From: Microlunatus speluncae
GTDB taxonomy: Bacteria > Actinomycetota > Actinomycetes > Propionibacteriales > Propionibacteriaceae
NCBI RefSeq assembly: GCF_009299835.1
Contig: NZ_VKCZ01000005.1
Coordinates: 124,001 to 188,000, forward strand
Direction: 5' to 3'
DNA: 64,000 nucleotides
Shown here: positions 1 through 6,688 of the stretch, piece after piece
Position numbering within the stretch: the stretch's first letter is position 1
How the letters are laid out: each line of letters opens with the position of its first letter
Notes under the pieces: model-generated
What the model was told of the DNA's origin: nothing
Seen by the model: the letters and a program-made list of their open reading frames with translations, nothing else
The model's database searches: none
Translations under genes and position numbers: made by a program

Positions 1-186
1 GTCCGACTGGTACAGCGACCGGCCCTCGGCGGCGACCAGCCGAGCCGACCGGGAGGCGATCTCGAGCCGCTGATAGACCTTGTCGACGTGTGCCTGCTCG
101 ACCGCGATCTCACGGTCCACGAGTGCCGCCTGGGCGTCCTGATCGTCGTGATCGGACTGGTCGGCGGAGGTCGACGAAGAAGTCAA
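1..186 (-). CDS. HelD-like superfamily I DNA helicase, N-terminal fragment
   Basis: Partial gene; only the first 62 codons lie in the window and the rest runs off the left edge. The reading frame opens at a TTG (186) preceded by AAGGA with a 7-8 nt gap. The peptide has a short acidic Ser/Asp-rich leader and then IAVEQAHVDKVYQRLE, which resembles the N-terminal helical segment of actinobacterial HelD/UvrD-like helicases that help free RNA polymerase from DNA. No helicase motif is inside the window, so the assignment rests on this start alone. Confidence 0.5.
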   Translation of the reverse strand, partial: MTSSSTSADQSDHDDQDAQAALVDREIAVEQAHVDKVYQRLEIASRSARLVAAEGRSLYQSD

Positions 187-239
187 AGGTGTGTCCTTAC
201 CCGAAAGACGAAACACCCCAGTCTACAAACGATCCGTCC

Positions 240-1550
240 TCAAGACACGGAGGAGGTCAACAGGTCGTCGTGGCAGGCGTAGGAGGCCAGGGCGCCGGAC
301 AACAGGGTCTGGGACAGACCGGGTCCGGCGGCCGAGAACGGACCGGCGACATAGAGCCCCGGCACCGGCCCGCGGATCGGTGGCCGGAGCAGCCAGCTGT
401 CGTAGCCCTGCCAGGCCAGCCCGTGCCGCCAGTCCGGCCGGGTTGCGGCGTAGTCGTACCGGATCTCGATCATGGTCTCGGCGGCCGGCCGGCGCACCGT
501 GATCAGCGGACCGGTGCCGGGCCGGTGTTCGATCAGCTCCCGGACCTCCGATGATCTTTCCCCGGTCACCGCACGGGCCGTGACGGTCGGGGCCAGGGCT
601 GGTCGCAGCCGGGCCAGGGTCGCCCGCTGCGGCCGCAGCGGCAGCCGGCCGAGCAGCTCGTCGTACAACCGTGGCGGATCGACGGCGCCGATCACCGAGC
701 GCGCTCGCACCGGGCCGGCGGCGGTGATCACTCCGCTCGCCCGGCCGGCGGTGTCGATCATGATCTCCGCCACCGGGTCGTCGATCATGATCACCTTCCG
801 GGTCGCCAGCCGGCCGGTCAGGATCTCGATCAAGGCCGAGGTGCGGCCGGCTTCGGCGCCGTCGGTGCGGCGGACGGTCCAGCGGCCGAACCGGCGCAGC
901 ATCGAGAGCTCGACGGCACAGTGGGCCGGCGTCGAGGTCGGGTCCGATCCCAGCGGGTACGCCAGGTCGGTGATGATCGCGGCCAACGCCGGGTGAGCGA
1001 ACTCCCGGGCCAGCCGCTCCAGCGACCGGCCCCGTTTCATGATCGACTCGATGGACCGGGTGAGCTGGAACCGGCCGTGCAGCTCCGACTCGAGGCCGAG
1101 CGGGCGCAGCGCCTGCCAGACCTGGTCGAGGTCGTCGATCAGGTCCCGCCAGGCGGCCGCCACGGTGCTGCCGTACGCGGTGCTCAGGGTGGCGAACTGT
1201 TCGCCGCGGTCGGTCGGCAGCGTCAGCTCGGTGCCGTCGGGGAAGCGGTGGATCGGCGGCGGGGCGGGGACGAGCTCCCAGCCGGCGCGGGCCAGCTCGG
1301 CGTCCATCGGCCGCCCGCTCTTGCGGAACAGGTCCCGCCAGGCCGCCGGCAGCGTGATCACCGCCGGCGCGTCGTCGACCAGGGCCGGGCCGGGGGAGCC
1401 GGCGAGCGGTCGGGCCGCCCAGACGCCGCCCGGCGGCCGTCCCTCGGTGACCAGGCCGACCCGGTGCCCGGCCTTGGCCAGCCGGGCGGCGGCCGCCATC
1501 CCGGCCGCTGTGGCACCGACGATGATCACGTCGAGGTCGGCGTCCGGCAT
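240..1550 (-). CDS. FAD-dependent oxidoreductase, phytoene-desaturase-like
   Basis: A 436-residue protein with an N-terminal Rossmann segment (VIIVGATAAG, residues 8-17) and a C-terminal FAD-family closing motif (GLYVAGPFSAAGPG followed by LLSGALAS), the architecture of the CrtI/phytoene desaturase and amine-oxidase superfamily. The dinucleotide motif reads GATAAG, with Thr at the usual second Gly of GxGxxG. The ATG at 1550 is chosen because AGGA lies 8 nt upstream; an upstream in-frame start at 1589 has no such site. No carotenoid genes are adjacent, so the substrate is unknown. It is followed in the same direction by the nitroreductase gene's upstream region with about 55 bp between the two genes. 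Confidence 0.75.
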   Translation of the reverse strand: MPDADLDVIIVGATAAGMAAAARLAKAGHRVGLVTEGRPPGGVWAARPLAGSPGPALVDDAPAVITLPAAWRDLFRKSGRPMDAELARAGWELVPAPPPIHRFPDGTELTLPTDRGEQFATLSTAYGSTVAAAWRDLIDDLDQVWQALRPLGLESELHGRFQLTRSIESIMKRGRSLERLAREFAHPALAAIITDLAYPLGSDPTSTPAHCAVELSMLRRFGRWTVRRTDGAEAGRTSALIEILTGRLATRKVIMIDDPVAEIMIDTAGRASGVITAAGPVRARSVIGAVDPPRLYDELLGRLPLRPQRATLARLRPALAPTVTARAVTGERSSEVRELIEHRPGTGPLITVRRPAAETMIEIRYDYAATRPDWRHGLAWQGYDSWLLRPPIRGPVPGLYVAGPFSAAGPGLSQTLLSGALASYACHDDLLTSSVS

Positions 1551-1604
1551 GGCCACCGTCCTACCAGAACCCGGCCGCTTCGACCGCACCGGCCGGCCGG
1601 ATGA

Positions 1605-2225
1605 TCACTCCCAGCGCAGCACCTCGGCCTGCTCGAGCCGGGGGAGCCGCGGGTACCAGGAGCCCGTATCGGCGGGGTGGCCGAGGTTGACGACCAGGAT
1701 CGAGGACCGATCGCCCTCGGGGAAGAACTCGGCGTCCAGGCCGACCGGATCGAAGCCGCCCATCGGGCCGGCGCCCAGGCCGAGGGCCCGCGCGGCCAGG
1801 ATGAAGTAGCCGGCCTGCAGAGCTCCGTTGAACCGGCCGAGTTGGTAACGGGCATCGTCGTTGGCGGCCAACTGGTCGCGGAGTTCCGGCTTCACCGGGA
1901 CGACCCGCGGCGCCAACTCGTGGAAGTCCTTGTCGAACGCGAGCAGCGCCACCGCCGGAGCCGCCAGTGTCTTGGCCCGGTTGCCCTCGTGCAGATGCCG
2001 CACCAGGCGCTGCCGGGCGTCCGGGCTCTGGGGGAAGACGACCCGCAGCGGCTGCAGGTTGGCGGCCGTCGGAGCCCACTTCGCGAGGTTCCAGATCTCG
2101 GCCAGTTGCGCATCGGTCACCGGCGTCGGCGCGAAGGAGTTGATCGTGTGGGCCTCGGTGAAGAGCGTCGCCAGCGCCGCGTCGTCGACCGGACGGGTGA
2201 GCGTGGGTTCCAGGACCTCGGTCAT
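1605..2225 (-). CDS. Nitroreductase-family FMN oxidoreductase (malonic semialdehyde reductase/RutE-like)
   Basis: A 206-residue flavoprotein of the RutE-like branch of nitroreductases. Supporting segments are the N-terminal TINSFAPTPV, WAPTAANLQPLR (phosphate-binding region) and ALGLGAGPMGGFD near residue 150. Family members use FMN and NAD(P)H to reduce quinones, nitro compounds or malonic semialdehyde. The ATG at 2225 has GGAG 9 nt upstream; a longer reading from TTG 2240 would place the ribosome site inside the gene. It is transcribed divergently from the HxlR regulator with about 74 bp between starts, which suggests the regulator controls it. Confidence 0.82.
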   Translation of the reverse strand: MTEVLEPTLTRPVDDAALATLFTEAHTINSFAPTPVTDAQLAEIWNLAKWAPTAANLQPLRVVFPQSPDARQRLVRHLHEGNRAKTLAAPAVALLAFDKDFHELAPRVVPVKPELRDQLAANDDARYQLGRFNGALQAGYFILAARALGLGAGPMGGFDPVGLDAEFFPEGDRSSILVVNLGHPADTGSWYPRLPRLEQAEVLRWE

Positions 2226-2286
2226 GATAGTAATCTCCAAGTCGCTAGGTAATTAGAAGTGCCATCGAGGATCATAGCTCGGCGGG

Positions 2287-2292
2287 TACAGT
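2287..2292 (+). promoter_or_regulatory. -10 element of leaderless promoter for the HxlR gene
   Basis: TACAGT ends 7 nt before the ATG at 2300, the spacing expected when transcription begins at the start codon. It argues for ATG 2300 rather than GTG 2291, which overlaps the hexamer. Confidence 0.45.
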
Positions 2293-2299
2293 GGTCGGT

Positions 2300-2680
2300 A
2301 TGGCCTCGGCAGGTGAGATGACTCACGACGCGCACACCTGCGACGAGTCGTTGGCCCGGGCCTTCCAGTTCCTCGGCAAGCGGTGGAACGGGGTCCTGTT
2401 GGGCACGCTGATGAACGGCGCGGCCGGCTTCGCCGAGTTGCGCCGGTCGATCCCGGGGATCAGCGACTCGGTGTTGTCGGACCGGTTGTCCGAGCTCGCG
2501 GGGGCCGGCCTGGTGCAGCGCACGGTGCGGGAGGGGCCGCCGGTCACGGTGGGCTATCGGCTGACCCCGGCCGGCGAGGCGCTGCTGCCGGCACTGGAGG
2601 AATTGATGGCCTGGGCCCGACGCCACCTCACCGAGGAGCGGTGTCGCGAGGCCCGACAGGATCGACGCCGAAAGGCCTAG
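2300..2680 (+). CDS. HxlR-family winged-helix transcriptional regulator
   Basis: A 126-residue single-domain HxlR protein: RAFQFLGKRWNGVLLG, GFAELRRSIPGISDSVLSDRL (recognition region) and a wing ending in VGYRLTPAGEALLPAL. It carries one N-terminal cysteine (Cys14, in AHTCDESLARAF), at the position where YodB/HypR-type members hold the redox-sensing cysteine. The gene diverges from a nitroreductase, the same pairing known for YodB-YodC and HypR-HypO in Bacillus. Control of the nitroreductase in response to quinones or other electrophiles is therefore plausible but inferred. Confidence 0.85.
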   Translation: MASAGEMTHDAHTCDESLARAFQFLGKRWNGVLLGTLMNGAAGFAELRRSIPGISDSVLSDRLSELAGAGLVQRTVREGPPVTVGYRLTPAGEALLPALEELMAWARRHLTEERCREARQDRRRKA

Positions 2681-2718
2681 ATCTGTTCGGCCAGGACACG
2701 GGCTCGGCGACGCGGCAC

Positions 2719-2724
2719 TAGCCT
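2719..2724 (+). promoter_or_regulatory. -10 element of leaderless promoter for the PIG-L gene
   Basis: TAGCCT followed by six bases and then ATG 2731; this fits a leaderless transcript. No Shine-Dalgarno sequence precedes the start. Confidence 0.45.
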
Positions 2725-2730
2725 GCTGCC

Positions 2731-3465
2731 ATGACCGACCTGGAGCACGTCGACGAGCAGTGGCAACGCGGCCTGTGTGTGGTGGCCCACCCGGATGATC
2801 TTGAATTCGGCGCGGCGGCGGCGATCGCCCGCTGGACCGATCAGGGCAAGGAGATCGGCTACGTCATGGTGACCAGCGGCGAGGCCGGGATCGACGGCCT
2901 CGCCCCGGACGAGTGCCGCCGAGTCCGGGAGGCCGAACAGGTCGAGTCGGCCCGGCTCGTCGGCGTCGACTCGGTCGAGTTCCTGGGGCTGCCGGACGGC
3001 GTCCTCGAGTACGGGATCGCCTTGCGCGCCGCGATCTGCCGCACCATCCGGGCCTTCCGGCCGGACGTGGTGATCACCGCCAACTTCCGCGACACCTGGG
3101 GCGGCCGGTCGCTCAACCAGGCCGATCACATCGCCACCGGCCGGGCCGTCATCGACGCGGCCCGCGACGCCGGCAACCGCTGGATCTTCCATGATCAACT
3201 CACCGGCGGGCTCGAGCCCTGGGGCGGGGTCAAGGTGGTGCTCGCCTCCGGCTCACCCGAGGCGGGGCACGCCGTCGACACCACCGCCACCTTCGACCGT
3301 GGGGTCGCGTCCCTGCTGGCGCACAAGGCCTACATCGACGGCCTCGGCTGGGACCACTTCGATCCGGAGGAGTTCCTGGAGGGCCCGGCCCGCGCCGCCG
3401 GCACCCGGCTCGGCGTCTCCCGCGCCGCGGGCTTCGAGGTGTATTCGATGGGCTGGGGCGACTGA
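2731..3465 (+). CDS. PIG-L/LmbE-family N-acetylglucosaminyl deacetylase
   Basis: A 244-residue zinc-dependent deacetylase of the PIG-L family. The metal and catalytic motif AHPDDLE is at residues 19-25 and a second metal-binding region is LNQADHIATG near residue 130. Family members include MshB and Mca of mycothiol metabolism and lincomycin LmbE. The sequence is shorter than MshB, so mycothiol biosynthesis is not assigned; a bacillithiol/mycothiol S-conjugate amidase-like or sugar deacetylase role is possible. The start is set by the leaderless promoter spacing. Confidence 0.85.
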   Translation: MTDLEHVDEQWQRGLCVVAHPDDLEFGAAAAIARWTDQGKEIGYVMVTSGEAGIDGLAPDECRRVREAEQVESARLVGVDSVEFLGLPDGVLEYGIALRAAICRTIRAFRPDVVITANFRDTWGGRSLNQADHIATGRAVIDAARDAGNRWIFHDQLTGGLEPWGGVKVVLASGSPEAGHAVDTTATFDRGVASLLAHKAYIDGLGWDHFDPEEFLEGPARAAGTRLGVSRAAGFEVYSMGWGD

Positions 3466-3500
3466 GGCTGGGGTCGCCGTCACGGCAGCCGAAAGCGCCC

Positions 3501-3564
3501 GCGCGACCTGTATCTGTCGACGCGACCCAAACAGCATTCGCGTGGCCTTGTAGGAGTCGCGTCG
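3501..3564. repeat. GCGAC-type dispersed palindromic repeat, copy 1
   Basis: A 64-bp segment with paired GCGCGACC/CGCGACC on the left and TTCGCG/GTCGCGTCG on the right. It aligns with the copy at 4556-4620 and with the core of the tandem array at 48957-49605: the left arms share GCGCGAC, CGTA/TGTA and a second GCGAC about 20 bp on, and the right arms end in GTCGCGT. It lies in the 143-bp gap between the PIG-L gene and the antitoxin-like gene. Confidence 0.6.
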
Positions 3565-3608
3565 CTGACGAGTCGGCCAGCGGCTCGCCATTCCAGGCTG
3601 GCCGAAGA

Positions 3609-3926
3609 TCAGCCGGCGTGCCGCTCGAGGTACTCGTCCAGGGCTTTCCGAGCCAGCTTCGACCGCGACAGGCCCTCTCGTTCGGCTTGCTCCTCGAGCG
3701 CCTCGATCATCGGCGCCGGCACCCGGAACTGCACCACTGGGGAATGAGTTGCTCCACCCGACAGAGACTTGCGACCCGGGATCAGGTTCTTCCGGCGAGC
3801 ATGAGCCGCGGCCTGCTCCCCGAGCTCGATCGATCGCGCGTCCGTGAGCTCCTCGCCGTGGTACATGAACGGCTCGTCGCTGGTGTCCAGCTCAGGCTTG
3901 CCGTGCATCTCGTTGAACGTCGGCAT
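3609..3926 (-). CDS. Putative antitoxin with ribbon-helix-helix domain
   Basis: A 105-residue protein whose last 40 residues form a ribbon-helix-helix/CopG-like DNA-binding region: VVQFRVPAPMIEALEEQA followed by GLSRSKLARKALDEYLERH. The N-terminal part is the likely partner-binding region. The ATG at 3926 overlaps the stop of the upstream small gene as TGATG, with GGAGG just before it, so the two are translationally coupled. The gene order (toxin candidate first, RHH protein second) matches brnTA-like modules. Antitoxin function is inferred from size, fold and pairing. Confidence 0.65.
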   Translation of the reverse strand: MPTFNEMHGKPELDTSDEPFMYHGEELTDARSIELGEQAAAHARRKNLIPGRKSLSGGATHSPVVQFRVPAPMIEALEEQAEREGLSRSKLARKALDEYLERHAG

Positions 3927-4180
3927 CACTCACCCTCCTCGTCGTCATCGTGACCGGCCCGGTAGTAGGTCGGCATGGCGTGGATGCAGGCCCACTCGCC
4001 GGGCCGCTTGTCGTCCGGCACGACGACCATGTGCAACTCGATGCCGCGCTTATCCTCGCCAACGTAGTGAAGCTGGTCACCTTCAGCGCCGACCAGCTCG
4101 GCTCCGTCCAGCGCGGCTATGATCCGGCTCGACGCGATGCGATGCTTCCGAGCGCCTGCGGTGATCCGGACCTTTGCCAC
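3926..4180 (-). CDS. Putative type II toxin, RelE/BrnT/DUF4258-like
   Basis: An 84-residue basic-then-acidic protein starting at GTG 4180. The pattern ITAGARKHRIASSRII (helix with Arg/His), LHYVGEDKRGIELHMVVV (paired strands) and a terminal strand IHAMPTYYR resembles the compact RelE-superfamily folds of BrnT or DUF4258 proteins, which cleave mRNA at the ribosome. I do not recognise an exact family. It ends in an acidic tail and overlaps the antitoxin gene by one base. A 13-bp palindrome sits immediately upstream. Confidence 0.5.
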   Translation of the reverse strand: MAKVRITAGARKHRIASSRIIAALDGAELVGAEGDQLHYVGEDKRGIELHMVVVPDDKRPGEWACIHAMPTYYRAGHDDDEEGE

Positions 4181-4187
4181 GCCCTAG

Positions 4188-4200
4188 TGTGTCATACACA
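4188..4200. promoter_or_regulatory. Palindromic operator candidate upstream of the TA-like pair
   Basis: TGTGTCATACACA is a 13-bp inverted repeat (TGTGT/ACACA around CAT) ending 8 bp before the GTG at 4180. On the minus strand TATGTG and TATGAC overlap it and could serve as the -10. RHH antitoxins typically bind such short palindromes to autoregulate; this role is inferred. Confidence 0.4.
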
Positions 4201-4810
4201 TACGTGATTAACCAAGGATCCAATGCTGCGACCGACTCATCACCAGCCGACGCAGGCCCCACTGCGACGAGGGCTGGTCCCGCAAGCCGCCAAGCTGGTC
4301 CAATGGGGCGACGAGTCCGGGCCCTCCGGCTCGAGCCGCTCTGCCGACTCTGCAGCGACGTCGCCGACGTGGCGACCGGTTGTTGGGCGCCGGCTGAAAC
4401 GACGGCGGTACAAGTGCAGCGGGAGATCACACCAGCCTCGAAGCGGCGGGACACCGGTGCGCCCTGCCTCGTCCTGGGTGTGCCTAATCGCGGGAGGCCG
4501 ACCGTGACCCGCGCGCCTCGCCCATCGCCCGCCGGCGCGGCGGCGAGAGTCGTTCGCGCGACCCGTATCGGTCGATGCGACTACTACAGCAGTCGCGCGA
4601 ATCCCATACGGGTCGCGTGGCTGTTGGGTCGGCCATTGGCAGGGCGGGCGGGGCGCAGCTGAAGCGTCGACGCCTTCAGGCGTCGTGGGGCATCAGATCC
4701 GGATCGGAGCGCCGAGGTCCGTGGCTCGCCTGCTCGATGCGGCGGCCGCCGCGATTCGCTCGCCGCGGATGCTCACACCGGGGCCGCGGAAACGCGGGGT
4801 GATTCTGTTC
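4201..4810. other. Intergenic region without supported genes
   Basis: About 600 bp between the TA-like pair and the SOS promoter. Open frames on both strands lack ribosome sites and recognisable domains. The only structure seen is the second copy of the GCGAC palindromic repeat at 4556-4620. Confidence 0.5.
4556..4620. repeat. GCGAC-type dispersed palindromic repeat, copy 2 (nested inverted repeat)
   Basis: The best-formed single copy. The outer arms CGCGACCCGTA (4557-4567) and TACGGGTCGCG (4607-4617) are perfect complements, and inside them GCGACT (4577-4582) pairs with AGTCGC (4591-4596). Both strands could fold into a nested hairpin. It is related to 3501-3564 and to the array at 48957-49605. 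Confidence 0.65.
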
Positions 4811-4841
4811 TTGACGCGTTGTCAGTGGGCAGGTGTAGATT
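4811..4841 (+). promoter_or_regulatory. Promoter of the SOS-controlled HEPN/methyltransferase/dinB block
   Basis: TTGACG at 4811-4816 and TAGATT at 4836-4841 are separated by 19 bp (17 bp if TGTAGA at 4834 is used). The LexA box starts 10 bp after the -10, where a bound repressor would block transcription. Confidence 0.5.
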
Positions 4842-4850
4842 GATCCTTGT

Positions 4851-4866
4851 TCGAACACGCGTTCGA
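4851..4866. promoter_or_regulatory. LexA/SOS box
   Basis: TCGAACACGCGTTCGA is an exact match to the actinobacterial SOS operator TCGAAC-N4-GTTCGA and is a perfect palindrome. It lies just downstream of a promoter pointing towards the HEPN, methyltransferase and polymerase IV genes, so LexA repression and DNA-damage induction are expected. Confidence 0.82.
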
Positions 4867-4940
4867 TATCGATACTTGGGGAAGGATCGCGGACGCGGGT
4901 TCGGCTAGTGGCGACGTGTTCGCGGCACGCGCTCCGGCTC

Positions 4941-4981
4941 GCCTTGGCGTGGATGGACTCGACCCCCGTCCACGCCAAGGC
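4941..4981 (+). promoter_or_regulatory. 13-bp perfect hairpin in the leader of the SOS transcript
   Basis: GCCTTGGCGTGGA (4941-4953) and its perfect complement TCCACGCCAAGGC (4969-4981) flank a 15-nt loop. No T-run follows, so it is not a canonical terminator. Its place between the SOS promoter and the first gene suggests attenuation, mRNA stability or a small transcript. Confidence 0.55.
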
Positions 4982-5061
4982 TGCCGATCAACTCGGGTCG
5001 AGACCTCCGAACTGTGTCCCTCAACGACCAGGCCGCCCAACCCACCAGGATCAGCCGAACC

Positions 5062-5649
5062 ATGCCCCATTCAGTCGCCCTTGTCAGCAACTCCGTGACC
5101 AACAGCTCCGCGACCCGTCCCAGCAGCCCAGTGACCCGGGCCGGCAGCGATCCGACCGCTCGTCAGCAGCACCCCGGCGGCCCGAGCCACCCGCGACGAC
5201 AACCGGCGCTGCCGACCTCCTTCCCGCGGCCGGACCATGATCGACTTCCGGCTGCCCTGCGGGCCGACCTGCAGCGCATCGAGAGCACGCTGCTCGAGGC
5301 GGAGCTGGCCGACCGGCCCAGTGATCGTTATCTGGCCGCCCATCTCGCTGCGCTGCGGATCGGCGCCCTGATCGTCCGGCTCCGCTCGGCCCAGGTCCGG
5401 TTCCCGAGTCACCTGTGGTCGCTGGTCACCGCGGTCGCCCCGGAGTTCGGGGAGTGGGCCGCCTTCTTCGCTGCGACCGAGGCCAAGCGGGAGACCGTGC
5501 GGTCCGGCGCGACCTCGATCGTCACCGAGCGCGAGGCGGCCGATCTGCTCCGCGATGCCGGACTGTTCTACCAGCAGTTGCACACCCGGCTGGCGGCGCA
5601 GACCGGTCGGCGGCCGGGTCGTCCCGGCTCGGCGCGGGGGTCGGCATGA
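5062..5649 (+). CDS. SAV_6107-like HEPN domain protein
   Basis: A 195-residue protein whose conserved part starts near base 5240: helices with ADRPSDRYLAAHLAALRIGAL, a tryptophan-rich stretch (LWSLVTAVAPEFGEWAAFF) and a C-terminal helix with LLRDAGLFYQQLHTRL. This matches the SAV_6107-type HEPN family that sits near DinB and a methyltransferase in actinobacteria. HEPN proteins are often RNA-binding or RNase-like; no function is established here. The first 60 residues are low in complexity and the start is uncertain: ATG 5062, GTG 5014 and GTG 5131 are all in frame and none has a strong ribosome site. Confidence 0.7.
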   Translation: MPHSVALVSNSVTNSSATRPSSPVTRAGSDPTARQQHPGGPSHPRRQPALPTSFPRPDHDRLPAALRADLQRIESTLLEAELADRPSDRYLAAHLAALRIGALIVRLRSAQVRFPSHLWSLVTAVAPEFGEWAAFFAATEAKRETVRSGATSIVTEREAADLLRDAGLFYQQLHTRLAAQTGRRPGRPGSARGSA

Positions 5650-5692
5650 CCGGGTCCCGGCACGGCACGGGGGTCGGCATGTCCGGGTCCCA
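5638..5692 (+). repeat. 33-bp tandem duplication at the 3' end of the HEPN gene
   Basis: GGGTCGGCATG and CGGGTCCC recur 33 bp apart (5638 and 5671; 5651 and 5684). The first unit spans the stop codon of the HEPN gene. Confidence 0.5.
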
Positions 5693-5868
5693 GCCGGCCG
5701 CGGTCCGATCGGCCGGGCCACTTTCCGGCGCCGACCGGTCCATCCGGCCGCTGCCCAGGACGCCGAGCCCGTCCCCGGCCACTAGGCTGCGGTCGAACGC
5801 GAGGTGGTGGTCGGATCCGACCCCGCCGGCCATCGGTCCGCTGGGTACGGCGGCGGAAGGAGGACTGC

Positions 5869-6642
5869 ATGTCGGACGGCACGGCGCCCGCACAGTCCGA
5901 ATCGCGCTCGGCGCCCCGACCGGCGACCGGGTCGGGCCGCTCCGGTCGACGCCGGCCGGTGACCCAGGTGCTGCTGCTGCGGATCCTCGAGGCGCGGCTC
6001 GCCGACCTCGACGGCGCGGCGGCCCTCACCGTGATCGACCTGGGCGGCGGCACCGGCGGCGTGGCGACCGCTCTGGCCGAACGCGGCCACCGGGTGACGG
6101 TCATCGACCCCAGCCCGGACGCTCTGGCCTCGCTCGAACGCCGGACCGCCGAGCTTGGCCTGGCCGACCGGATCAACGGACTCCAGGGCGACGCCGGCAA
6201 CCTGGCCGACCTGGTCCCGCCCGGCTCGGCCGACCTGGTGCTCTGCCACCGGGTGCTGGATGTGGTGGACAATCCGGCCGATGCCCTGGCCTCGGTCACC
6301 GGCGTGCTGCGGTCCGGCGGCATGCTGAGCCTGCTGGTGCCGCAGCGGCACGCCCTGGTGCTCTCCCATGCGCTGGCCGGCCACATCGGTCTGGCCCGCG
6401 AGGTGCTGGCCGACCGGAGCCGCTTCGATCACGACTCGACCCTGGAGCTGGTCCGCGCTGCTGGGCTGGAGATCGTGGCGGAGCACGGCATCGGGGCCGC
6501 GGCCGACCACGTCGCCGAGGCGGTGGTGGAGTCTGGGGCCGGTGCGTACGCGGAGCTGCTCGCCCTGGAGACCGAGTTGAGCACCGACCCGGCCTTCCGG
6601 GCGATCGCGCCGGCACTGCACGTCTCCGCCCGGCGCCCCTGA
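5869..6642 (+). CDS. Class I SAM-dependent methyltransferase
   Basis: A 257-residue methyltransferase. Motif I is VIDLGGGTGGVA near residue 60, followed by the acidic end of strand 2 (VTVIDPSPDAL), GDAGNLADL and ADLVLCHRVLDVVDNP as motif IV. The ATG at 5869 has GGAGG 7 nt upstream. A TAGGCT hexamer at 5783-5788 may give it an internal promoter, since 219 bp separate it from the HEPN gene. It is placed between the HEPN protein and polymerase IV, as in several actinobacteria; the substrate is unknown. Confidence 0.85.
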   Translation: MSDGTAPAQSESRSAPRPATGSGRSGRRRPVTQVLLLRILEARLADLDGAAALTVIDLGGGTGGVATALAERGHRVTVIDPSPDALASLERRTAELGLADRINGLQGDAGNLADLVPPGSADLVLCHRVLDVVDNPADALASVTGVLRSGGMLSLLVPQRHALVLSHALAGHIGLAREVLADRSRFDHDSTLELVRAAGLEIVAEHGIGAAADHVAEAVVESGAGAYAELLALETELSTDPAFRAIAPALHVSARRP

Positions 6643-6688
6643 CCGACCCTTCCGGGCGCTCGCTCGGCACGCTCCCCGGGAGCGGCCG

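Noticed and set aside
4174..4662. 162-codon plus-strand open frame between the TA-like pair and the SOS promoter
   Set aside because: No ribosome site, no recognisable domain, and it runs through the palindromic repeat.
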